Source: Bacteroidales bacterium UBA2287
Lineage (GTDB): Bacteria; Bacteroidota; Bacteroidia; Bacteroidales; Tenuifilaceae
Length of the DNA stretch: 64,000 bases
Direction: 5' to 3'
NCBI GenBank assembly: GCA_002345675.1
Contig: DDWL01000016.1
Coordinates: 22,415 to 86,414 of the forward strand
Shown: positions 24,348-31,778 of the stretch, piece after piece
How positions within the stretch are numbered: the first letter of the stretch is position 1
Layout: each line of letters opens with the position of its first letter
Notes under the pieces: generated by a model
What the model was told of the DNA's origin: nothing
Databases searched by the model: none
The model's input: only the letters and a program-made list of their open reading frames with translations
Made by a program: the position numbers and the translations under genes

Positions 24348-24893
24348 TCAATCGTTTATTAATAAATTTAAGGTAAAAAAATCAAATTCATTGTTATAAT
24401 CGAAAAAACGATAGTCTAACGAATTGCCTGTTTTTCTAGCCATATCAATTAAACCTAAACCGCCTCCACCTTTCTCGGAAAACTTCTGATTATTGAGAAC
24501 AAATTTATAAAAATCTTTTAACTCATCGCTCGAAAGTGAGTTAATCTTATCAATTTTTTCTTTTAGCATGCTCGACTTTTCACGCTTAACAAAATTTCCT
24601 GTTGAAATTCGAAAACCAACTGACACTTTGCTAAGTATAAAAACACCATAATTCGAATCCCCTTCCCTCATTTCTTCAGGTGCATCGACGTGATGATATA
24701 GGTTTTGCAAACTCTCTACTAAAACGTTGTATAACTTTTTTCTAGTTGAATTTTGCTGAACGGTATCGTCAATTTTCGATTCAACAAGGTTTAGCGTGTT
24801 AGCTATAATGTCAGCACCAATGCTACCCTTATAGGCAACTATAACCTCCCCCTGGTTCATGTACTCAAAGCATTGATCAAGAAAGAAACTCAT
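24348..24893 (-). CDS. siaB: SiaB-family protein kinase (GHKL-type)
   Basis: 181 residues. A GHKL-like ATP-binding fold is indicated by the N-box region NVLVESLQNLYHHVD (Glu/Asn) and a Gly-rich lid KGGGGLGLIDMARKTG. Length and composition fit the SiaB family (DUF6272), anti-sigma-factor-like kinases that phosphorylate SiaC. The gene precedes siaC by 21 bp. It has its own TATATTTG promoter box at 24940-24947. The phosphatase that would reverse the reaction (SiaA/SpoIIE type) is not next to it, but a SpoIIE-domain protein is encoded at 45.6-48.8 kb. Confidence 0.88.
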   Translation of the reverse strand: MSFFLDQCFEYMNQGEVIVAYKGSIGADIIANTLNLVESKIDDTVQQNSTRKKLYNVLVESLQNLYHHVDAPEEMREGDSNYGVFILSKVSVGFRISTGNFVKREKSSMLKEKIDKINSLSSDELKDFYKFVLNNQKFSEKGGGGLGLIDMARKTGNSLDYRFFDYNNEFDFFTLNLLIND

Positions 24894-24939
24894 TTAGGCT
24901 AATTTTTCTTTTGAAATGCATATTTTTAGTTGCCTAGAA

Positions 24940-24947
24940 CAAATATA
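24940..24947 (-). promoter_or_regulatory. Candidate -7 box for siaB-siaC
   Basis: TATATTTG on the minus strand, 47 bp upstream of the siaB start. A CTTG at 24970-24973 is a poor but possible -33. The rest of 24894-25025 holds nothing else recognised. Confidence 0.45.
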
Positions 24948-25025
24948 TAAAAATTTATGGAGTATAAATCAAGTTTTTGGTAAACAAAATTAAAGAAATT
25001 TAACAAATAGCGCATGTTTGCTAAA

Positions 25026-25061
25026 AAAAAGGAGAAAACGCTTAGCGATTTTCTCCTTTTT
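25026..25061 (-). terminator. Terminator downstream of rlmL-like gene
   Basis: A stem of about 16 bp with one bulge, AAAAAGGAGAAAACGC pairing with GCG-A-TTTTCTCC and T's, 32 bp past the stop of the methyltransferase gene. A T run follows on the minus strand. Confidence 0.75.
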
Positions 25062-25092
25062 CCGATACACACAATAGCGTTTATGACTTATG

Positions 25093-26283
25093 CTACTCGT
25101 TTGCAACCTTTTTATCACTGTTAGTATCTTCTTCTCTATACTTTGCCTTCATGCTTCCTTTGTACATACTGAAACGCTGAAACTTACATTCGATAGTCCC
25201 GTTTAAAAGAGAAATTGTTCGTGAAGCATGCAAACCAAAACTTTTTAAGGCTTCGGTGTTACCTGCAAGCATCCAAATATCCCAACCGTCGTACTTTTGC
25301 TTAAAGCAATCGCCAACCTGACGGTAAAAAATATCGAGTTGCTCCTTTTTTAAGCGTTCACCGTAAGGAGGATTAGTAATAACAACACCAGTAGTTGCTG
25401 GGGGCACTAGGTCGAAAATGGAACTGTGCTGAACCTCAATAAATCGCTGAAGTCCTGCGCTCTTAAGATTTTCGCGTGTAATTTCAATAGCTCTTTTCGA
25501 AAGGTCGCCGCCTAGAATAATTGCCGACGATTCGCGCTCTGTGCTATCGTCGTTGTAAACCTTTTCAAAAAGTTCCTTATCAAAATTAAGCCAGTTCTCA
25601 AAACCAAACTCTTTACGAAAAACCCCTGGCGGAATTCCCCTTGCAATTAGCGCTGCCTCAATTAAAAGAGTTCCCGAGCCACACATGGGGTCGACAAAAG
25701 GTTTTGAGTCGTCCCACCCCGAAAGCAGAATTAAGCCTGCTGCAAGCACTTCGTTTAAGGGAGCCACATCTTGAAGTTGCCTATAGCCCCTGCGGTGAAG
25801 CGAATCGCCCGACGAATCGAGAAGAACTGTACACTCTTGTCCTGATATATGAATGTGAAGCTGAATGTGTGGGTTTTTTGGGTCGACAAAGGGACGACGT
25901 CCAGTATTATCGCGAAACTGATCGGCAATTGCGTCTTTTAGCTTAAGTGCAACGTACCGCGAATGCGTAAAAGTTTCGGAGTTTACTACACCATCAACAG
26001 CAAACTTATGCGAAATATCCATTATGGTTGACCAGTCGAACTTTTTAGCTTGCCCATACAGTTCCTCTTCGTTTCGAGCTGTGAAATGGTAAATAGGCTT
26101 TAAAATGCGAATGGCTGTACGGCAATGAAAGTTAGCCCTGTAAAGGTCTTCGGTGGTACCTCGAAACGACACTGCACGACGATGAACTGTAAGGTCGTCG
26201 ATTCCAATGGCACGTAGCTCCTTTGCGAGCACCTCTTCTAATCCAAACAGGGTTTTGGCAACAAAATCAAACTTTTGGGTCAT
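25093..26283 (-). CDS. THUMP-domain class I rRNA methyltransferase (RlmL/RlmK N-terminal type)
   Basis: 396 residues. A THUMP-like N-terminal RNA-binding domain occupies about residues 45-160 (RAVSFRGTTEDLYRANFHCRTAIRIL; HIHISGQECTVLLDSSGDSLHRRGYR). The methyltransferase follows: motif I DPMCGSGTLLIEAALIARGIPPG and motif IV NPPYGERL. The NPPY signature points to N-methylation of a base, as for 23S rRNA G2445 by RlmL. A polar Lys/Glu tail ends the protein. It begins 15 bp after the DEAD-box helicase gene, so both belong to one RNA-metabolism operon. The exact target nucleotide is inferred from the family. Confidence 0.9.
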   Translation of the reverse strand: MTQKFDFVAKTLFGLEEVLAKELRAIGIDDLTVHRRAVSFRGTTEDLYRANFHCRTAIRILKPIYHFTARNEEELYGQAKKFDWSTIMDISHKFAVDGVVNSETFTHSRYVALKLKDAIADQFRDNTGRRPFVDPKNPHIQLHIHISGQECTVLLDSSGDSLHRRGYRQLQDVAPLNEVLAAGLILLSGWDDSKPFVDPMCGSGTLLIEAALIARGIPPGVFRKEFGFENWLNFDKELFEKVYNDDSTERESSAIILGGDLSKRAIEITRENLKSAGLQRFIEVQHSSIFDLVPPATTGVVITNPPYGERLKKEQLDIFYRQVGDCFKQKYDGWDIWMLAGNTEALKSFGLHASRTISLLNGTIECKFQRFSMYKGSMKAKYREEDTNSDKKVANE

Positions 26284-26298
26284 AAAAAAATATTCAGG

Positions 26299-27882
26299 CT
26301 AATTCTTGTCCTTTGCTCTGGTTACTAATGGCTTACCATCTTGTTTTCTTTTTCCAAATGCGGCTAATATTTTCTCAGCATCGTCGAATGGAACAGTAAT
26401 AAACGAGAATTCGTTGAACACCGCAATATCGTCGATTTTATTTTCAGGAATTTGAACCTCCTTCTGAATAAACTCGGTAATTTTACGTGGGGTCATTCCA
26501 TCTAATTTACCTCGAGCAACGAATAAACGAGCTGTACCCTTTTTATCGACCTTAAAGGTTCGAATTTCGGCATAGTTCTTCTCGTCGAGCTGAGTTTTAA
26601 AGGCCATGCGAAGAAGAGCCGCAAGAGCAATTTCGGGTCCGTTAACCTCGAGTAAATCTTCGGCCATACCAAGGTATTCGGTATAGTTTCCGGTTGTAAC
26701 TATGCCTTGAATATCTTCCTTAATTTTTGCCTTTTTAACCTCAATAATATCCTGAGGTCTAGGTAAAACCTCCTTGCGAATATCGGATTTTATGGTTTTT
26801 TGTAAAACCATAAACTTACGGTACTCATCGGGAGTAATAAACGTAATAGCAGTTCCCTCTTTGCCTGCACGACCAGTACGACCAATGCGGTGAATATAAG
26901 AATCGGGATCTTGAGGTAAGCCGTAGTTTATTACGTGCGAAAGATCGGTAATGTCAATTCCACGGGCTGCTACATCGGTTGCAACAAGAATGTTAAGGTG
27001 TTTTTTTCGAAACTTTTTAAGCGTTTTTTCGCGTTGAGCTTGCGAAATTTCGCCGTGTAGTCCTTCGGCACCATAACCAAGTTCGATAAGTTTGCTGGTT
27101 ACCTCATCAACATCGAGGCGAGTACGACAGAAAACTAATCCGTAAAACTCGGGTTCAATATCAACAATTCGGGTTAGGGCATCGAAACGATCGCCCTTGC
27201 GAACTTCGAAGTAAATTTGGTCGGTAAGGCTTGTTGGGCGTTGGTTATTTCCTGCCGATATGGTTTTAGGATTGTGCATAAACTTTTTAGCAAGTTTTAC
27301 AATCCTATCGGGCATTGTAGCCGAGAAGAGTAGAGTTCTCTTTTCAGTTGGCGTATGGCTAAGGATAAGTTCAATATCCTCAATAAAGCCCATGTTAAGC
27401 ATTTCGTCGGCCTCATCGAGTACAGCCCACTCAAGTTTGGTAAAAGTTAAATCGCCGCGTTTAATAAGGTCGAGAATACGACCAGGCGTACCAACAACCA
27501 CGGCAGCACCGCTTCTGAGACGGCGTTGCTGTTCCGAAATTGACTGCCCTCCGTAAAGGGTTATTACGTTAATATTACGGTTACCACGGTACGAAAGAAT
27601 TTCGTCGGTAACCTGAAGTGCGAGTTCCCTTGTTGGAACAAGGATAAGGGCTTTAACACTTTTATTGTCGCCACTTTTTACTTTATCGAGAATGGGTAAG
27701 CCAAAAGCGGCTGTTTTACCTGTGCCAGTTTGTGCCTGGCCAATAACATCACAGTCTTCGCTAATTAAAACTGGCAATGCCAGCTTTTGAATTGGTGATG
27801 GTGTTTCAAATCCCTTACCGGCTATTGCTTTAAGAGATTCCTCGGATAAACCAAGGATTGAAAATTCGTTTGGTACTTGCAT
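26299..27882 (-). CDS. DEAD-box ATP-dependent RNA helicase (DeaD/CsdA-like)
   Basis: 527 residues. The helicase core has the Q motif (GFETPSPIQKLALP), motif I AQTGTGKT, Ia PTRELALQ, II LDEADEML, III LFSATMPD and VI HRIGRTGRAGK. After residue about 450 is a DbpA-type RNA-binding fold (FKVDKKGTARLFVARGKLDGMTPRKI), as in CsdA/DeaD. These helicases remodel rRNA during ribosome assembly and mRNA decay, often under cold stress. The ATG at 27882 places the Q motif normally. It is the first gene of a unit with the rlmL-like gene. It is separated from the upstream ctpA-like gene by 120 bp, which may contain its own promoter. Confidence 0.95.
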   Translation of the reverse strand: MQVPNEFSILGLSEESLKAIAGKGFETPSPIQKLALPVLISEDCDVIGQAQTGTGKTAAFGLPILDKVKSGDNKSVKALILVPTRELALQVTDEILSYRGNRNINVITLYGGQSISEQQRRLRSGAAVVVGTPGRILDLIKRGDLTFTKLEWAVLDEADEMLNMGFIEDIELILSHTPTEKRTLLFSATMPDRIVKLAKKFMHNPKTISAGNNQRPTSLTDQIYFEVRKGDRFDALTRIVDIEPEFYGLVFCRTRLDVDEVTSKLIELGYGAEGLHGEISQAQREKTLKKFRKKHLNILVATDVAARGIDITDLSHVINYGLPQDPDSYIHRIGRTGRAGKEGTAITFITPDEYRKFMVLQKTIKSDIRKEVLPRPQDIIEVKKAKIKEDIQGIVTTGNYTEYLGMAEDLLEVNGPEIALAALLRMAFKTQLDEKNYAEIRTFKVDKKGTARLFVARGKLDGMTPRKITEFIQKEVQIPENKIDDIAVFNEFSFITVPFDDAEKILAAFGKRKQDGKPLVTRAKDKN

Positions 27883-28002
27883 TTATGTATTGTAATTTGT
27901 TTTTTAATAATGCACAATATACGCTATAATTCATTATGCCACAATGGAATATTTAAAATATTGACTAAGAATAATTGCAAAATTCCTTTGCACTATTTCT
28001 CA

Positions 28003-29607
28003 TTACTCTACAACCAAATGGTTGTATTTATTCCAGTTTCGCAGCACTTCAACTGCTTGTATTAGCGCATTATTTTTTTGGTTTATAACTTGAAAATAGT
28101 AGTTTGTGGAAAAAATATTCTGAGCTAAAAGAGCTTTAAGCTGAATTTTAATTTCGTCCTCTGACAGTTTAAGGCCTTCTTGGTCGGTTTCAACTCCTTG
28201 CTTTACCGCAAATTCTATAAATTCATTCATTGCCTTATCGGTAATGGTGAAGTTTTGATTATACTTTTCGAAAGTGGGGTAACTCTTTTTTATTTGCTTT
28301 CGATTACCATCGACATACTTAAGTACAAATTGATTAAGAACGCCCTTTCTAATAAGTTTTCCGTAGTAGGGTGAATAAAAACTTGTATCAATCGGTACAA
28401 AGAAATCGGGCATAATGCCACCGCCACCGTAAACGGTTTTCTTTTTAATTAAAGTGCTGTACTTTAACGAATCGGGTAACGAAATACTGTCGGACGAGTA
28501 GAGTTCCCCCTTTTTAAGCCTATTGGAAAAGTCTTTAGAATAATCTTCGAATTCGCCCATTCCGTAGGGTTTCTGAATAACCCTTCCGGTTGGAGTATGA
28601 TAACGGGCAACTGTAAGGCGAATCATTGATCCATCGGGAAGTGGCATTTGGTTTTGCACCAACCCTTTGCCAAACGATCGACGACCAATTATAATTCCTC
28701 TATCCCAATCCTGCACTGCCCCAGCAACAATTTCGCTTGCCGATGCCGAACCCTCATCAACAAGAATTACCAATCGTCCAGTTTTAAAAACACCTGCTGA
28801 GGTTGAGTAAAAATCGGTACGAGGATTATTGCGTCCTTCGGTATACACTATTAATTTACCAGCGTGCAAAAAATGGTCGGCCAAAGCAACTGCGGCATTT
28901 AAGTATCCTCCGCCATTACCTCTGAGGTCGAGCACCAAATCCTGCATTTTCAATCTGCGCAAAGTATCAAGAGCATCGAGAAATTCGCGTTCGGTAGTAA
29001 GTGAAAACCTATTTAACTTAATATACCCAATTCTATCGTCGATCATGTACGATGCATCGAGGCTGTAAATTGGAATTCGGTCGCGAATAATTGTAAAATC
29101 TAATGGTTTTGAAGAACCTCTTCTTAAAATTGAAACCAGTACTTTTGTGCCTCTATCGCCCCTAAGCATTTTAAATACATCGCTATTCTTAATGCCAACA
29201 CCAGCAATTGGTTTTCCGTCGACTACAATAATTCTGTCGCCAGCAATAATTCCAACTCTTTCGGAGGGTCCGCCAGGAACAGGATTAACAACCATTAGGG
29301 TGTCGTTCATAATGTTAAACTCAACGCCAATTCCCTCAAAGTTACCTTCGAGTGGTTCGTTCATGGCTTTAACATCTTCCTTTGAAATATAAACTGAGTG
29401 AGGATCGAGTTTATTAAGAAAATCTACAATAGCATCTTCAACTAATTTGTCGGTGTTAAGCGTATCGACATACTCGGTTGACACAAGCTGTAAAAAGCGA
29501 GCCATTTTGTAAATGCTAAGGTTCGAATTAGCCTGAGCATTTAAATTGCCAGAAGTAAAAAGAGAAATTGCAACTACTAGCGATGTGAAAACAATTCTTT
29601 TTATCAT
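28003..29607 (-). CDS. S41 family C-terminal processing peptidase (CtpA/Prc-like)
   Basis: 534 residues with a signal peptide ending near NLNAQ. A PDZ domain covers about residues 85-165 (FEGIGVEFNIMNDTLMVVNPVPGGPSERVGI and AGDRIIVVDGKPI). The S41 catalytic domain follows with DLRGNGGGYLNAA, the Ser in VDEGSASASEI (about residues 284-292) and Lys314 in GRRSFGKGLV, giving the Ser/Lys dyad. The C-terminal region about 350-534 is specific to Bacteroidota members. Such periplasmic proteases trim or degrade envelope proteins. It lies downstream of guaA (106 bp) on the same strand. Confidence 0.94.
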   Translation of the reverse strand: MIKRIVFTSLVVAISLFTSGNLNAQANSNLSIYKMARFLQLVSTEYVDTLNTDKLVEDAIVDFLNKLDPHSVYISKEDVKAMNEPLEGNFEGIGVEFNIMNDTLMVVNPVPGGPSERVGIIAGDRIIVVDGKPIAGVGIKNSDVFKMLRGDRGTKVLVSILRRGSSKPLDFTIIRDRIPIYSLDASYMIDDRIGYIKLNRFSLTTEREFLDALDTLRRLKMQDLVLDLRGNGGGYLNAAVALADHFLHAGKLIVYTEGRNNPRTDFYSTSAGVFKTGRLVILVDEGSASASEIVAGAVQDWDRGIIIGRRSFGKGLVQNQMPLPDGSMIRLTVARYHTPTGRVIQKPYGMGEFEDYSKDFSNRLKKGELYSSDSISLPDSLKYSTLIKKKTVYGGGGIMPDFFVPIDTSFYSPYYGKLIRKGVLNQFVLKYVDGNRKQIKKSYPTFEKYNQNFTITDKAMNEFIEFAVKQGVETDQEGLKLSEDEIKIQLKALLAQNIFSTNYYFQVINQKNNALIQAVEVLRNWNKYNHLVVE

Positions 29608-29625
29608 ACAAACAAATAATTTCTG

Positions 29626-29645
29626 TTCCGACTCAGTTGTCGGAA
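29626..29645 (-). other. Short inverted repeat in the guaA-ctpA gap
   Basis: TTCCGAC (29626-29632) pairs with GTCGGAA (29639-29645) around a 6-base loop. It could be a weak terminator for guaA or a structure in the ctpA leader; there is no good T run. Confidence 0.3.
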
Positions 29646-29713
29646 AATTATTAAGGTAAGGTACTCATTAATATACTACCTATTAACGAGAAAACCCACA
29701 GAAAAGTTTACCG

Positions 29714-31243
29714 TTACTCCCACTCAATTGTTGCAGGTGGCTTTGAGCTAACGTCGTAAACAACCCGATTGATTCCCTTAACCCTATTAATAATTTCGTT
29801 CGAAATTTTTGCCAGAAATTCGTATGGTAATGGGTACCAGTCGGCGGTCATGCCATCGGTTGATGTTACTGCTCTAAGCGCAACTACGAACTCGTAGGTT
29901 CGTTCGTCGCCCATAACGCCAACGCTTTGAACAGGAAGAAGCATTGCTCCAGCCTGCCATATTTTATCGTATAAATCGTACTGTCGAAGTCCATTTATGT
30001 AAATGCTATCGGCTTCTTGTAATAGTTTAACCTTTTCTTCGGTAACCTCGCCTAAAACCCTAATGCCCAAACCAGGACCAGGAAAAGGATGGCGACCAAG
30101 AATAAACGAAGGTAAACCTAACTCACGGCCAACTCGTCGAACCTCGTCCTTAAAGAGTAACCTTAAAGGCTCAACAATTTTAAGGTTCATTTTTTCGGGA
30201 AGCCCACCAACGTTATGATGCGACTTTATAGTTGCCGAAGGGCCATTAACCGAAACCGATTCGATAACATCGGGGTAAATGGTGCCTTGTGCCAGCCATT
30301 TAACTTCAGTAAGTTTTGTTGCTTCGGCATCGAATACTTCGATGAAATTTTTACCAATCGACTTGCGTTTTAGCTCGGGGTCGGAAATTCCTTGTAAATC
30401 GGCATAAAACTTTTTACCAGCATCGACTCCAATAACGTTTAATCCAAGGTTTTTGTATGAATCGAGAACCTGAGCAAATTCATCCTTGCGAAGCAAGCCA
30501 TTGTCGACAAATATGCACACAAGGTTTACTCCTATTGCTTTATGAAGAAGCAATGCGGCAACCGAACTATCAACACCTCCCGATAAGCCAAGTAAAACTT
30601 TATCGTTCCCAAGTATCTGCTTAAGATTTGTTACTGTTTCATCAACAAAAGAGGCGGGAGTCCAATCCTGTGTGCATCCGCAAATATCGACTACAAAGTT
30701 TCGAAGCAAATCGAGACCTTCTGTGGTATGGTAAACCTCGGGGTGAAACTGGATTCCGTATGTTGGTTCGTTTTCGGCTTCGAAAGCTCCCACGGGAACA
30801 TCGTCGGTGCCTGCAATTATTTTAAATCCTTTAGGAACAGCAGCAATAGTATCGCCATGCGACATCCAAACCTGTGTACGACTTGTTACTCCCTTAAAAA
30901 GTTTCGATGACTTATCGTTAATGTTTAGCATTGCTCGCCCATACTCCCTAATTTGCGAACGGGTAACACTACCACCTTGCGTGTGCGAAAGTAGTTGCGC
31001 TCCATAGCAAACACCAAGGAATGGTATTTTACCCCGGAAAACAGAAATATCGGGTTTTGGCGACTCAGGATCGTGAACCGAAAAGGGGCTACCTGAAAAA
31101 ATTACACCTTTTACAGTTTCGTCTACCTTTGGGTAATTATTGAATGGGTGAATTTCGCAGTAAACATTTAGTTCTCGTACTCTGCGGGCAATAAGTTGTG
31201 TATACTGCGAACCAAAATCGAGGATTAAAATCTTATTGTGCAT
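29714..31243 (-). CDS. guaA: GMP synthase (glutamine-hydrolysing)
   Basis: 509 residues, the normal length. The class I glutamine amidotransferase domain is residues 1 to about 190: DFGSQYTQLIARRVRE, nucleophile Cys79 in GVCYGAQLL, and FHPEVYHT for His/Glu. The ATP-pyrophosphatase domain follows with the PP-loop LSGGVDSSVAA, and the C-terminal dimerisation domain ends in the family-typical SSKPPATIEWE. It converts XMP to GMP using glutamine and ATP. A TACCTTTG box 20 bp upstream provides the promoter. No guaB is in the window. Confidence 0.97.
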   Translation of the reverse strand: MHNKILILDFGSQYTQLIARRVRELNVYCEIHPFNNYPKVDETVKGVIFSGSPFSVHDPESPKPDISVFRGKIPFLGVCYGAQLLSHTQGGSVTRSQIREYGRAMLNINDKSSKLFKGVTSRTQVWMSHGDTIAAVPKGFKIIAGTDDVPVGAFEAENEPTYGIQFHPEVYHTTEGLDLLRNFVVDICGCTQDWTPASFVDETVTNLKQILGNDKVLLGLSGGVDSSVAALLLHKAIGVNLVCIFVDNGLLRKDEFAQVLDSYKNLGLNVIGVDAGKKFYADLQGISDPELKRKSIGKNFIEVFDAEATKLTEVKWLAQGTIYPDVIESVSVNGPSATIKSHHNVGGLPEKMNLKIVEPLRLLFKDEVRRVGRELGLPSFILGRHPFPGPGLGIRVLGEVTEEKVKLLQEADSIYINGLRQYDLYDKIWQAGAMLLPVQSVGVMGDERTYEFVVALRAVTSTDGMTADWYPLPYEFLAKISNEIINRVKGINRVVYDVSSKPPATIEWE

Positions 31244-31262
31244 CGATTGAATTTTTCAGGGG

Positions 31263-31270
31263 CAAAGGTA
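31263..31270 (-). promoter_or_regulatory. -7 promoter box of guaA
   Basis: TACCTTTG on the minus strand, 20 bp from the ATG, fits the TAnnTTTG consensus. The -33 region is not clear. Confidence 0.55.
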
Positions 31271-31479
31271 GTATTTTTTATTACATATTTTAAGGGTTAA
31301 TAATTATCGTTCAAGTCCTAGTTGACATTGTATTAGCAAAGTGTAGAATAAAATTGGGATAATTATCTAATAGTCTGATTTTAAGAAGAGTAAAAAATGC
31401 AAATTACTGCGATAATTGCTGTTAAACACCGAACGAATAACACATAAGCCTTATAATTTAACACTACGGTTTAACAACA

Positions 31480-31514
31480 AAAGCAAAGAGCCGCTACTTG
31501 AGCGGCTCTGCTTT
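31480..31514 (-). terminator. Terminator of the M6 protease gene (copy 1)
   Basis: AAAGCAAAGAGCCGCT (31480-31495), 5-base loop, AGCGGCTCTGCTTT (31501-31514), with one bulged A. The same 35 bases occur at 34602-34636. It lies 265 bp beyond the M6 gene end because a MITE-like element is in between. Confidence 0.75.
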
Positions 31515-31573
31515 AAAAAAAGTTTAAAAAGTGTTAGAAACTGTTTAAATTTTAATAGTAAATCTTATTATAA

Positions 31574-31744
31574 CAATTGCCACGGGCTTTACTTAGACAG
31601 GCTCAGCAACCAGCCCGTGGATTTAAAATAGGAAAAGGACATGGCTTTAGCCAAACTTTTCAACCATTTTTGGACTAAAGCCCAATATTTATTGGGAACA
31701 ATATCCCACGGGCTACCCCGATAACTATCGGGGCGTGGCAATTG
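31574..31744. repeat. MITE/REP-like element with 10-bp terminal inverted repeats
   Basis: Bounded by CAATTGCCAC (31574-31583) and GTGGCAATTG (31735-31744), 171 bp. Internal hairpins are CCACGGGCT/AGCCCGTGG (31580-31588 and 31612-31620), GGCTTTAGCC (31643-31652), CCCAAT-ATTT-ATTGGG (31681-31696) and CCCCGAT-AACT-ATCGGGG (31716-31733). It has no coding content. It shares hairpin types with the element at 8754-8883 and the cluster at 52239-52480. Confidence 0.7.
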
Positions 31745-31778
31745 AAAACCAAATGTTAATTAAAACTTAAACAGTTTC

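Noticed and set aside
31244..31778. Small plus-strand gene in the 31.4-31.6 kb gap
   Set aside because: The frame runs through a terminator and a MITE-like element; there is no start context and no recognisable protein.
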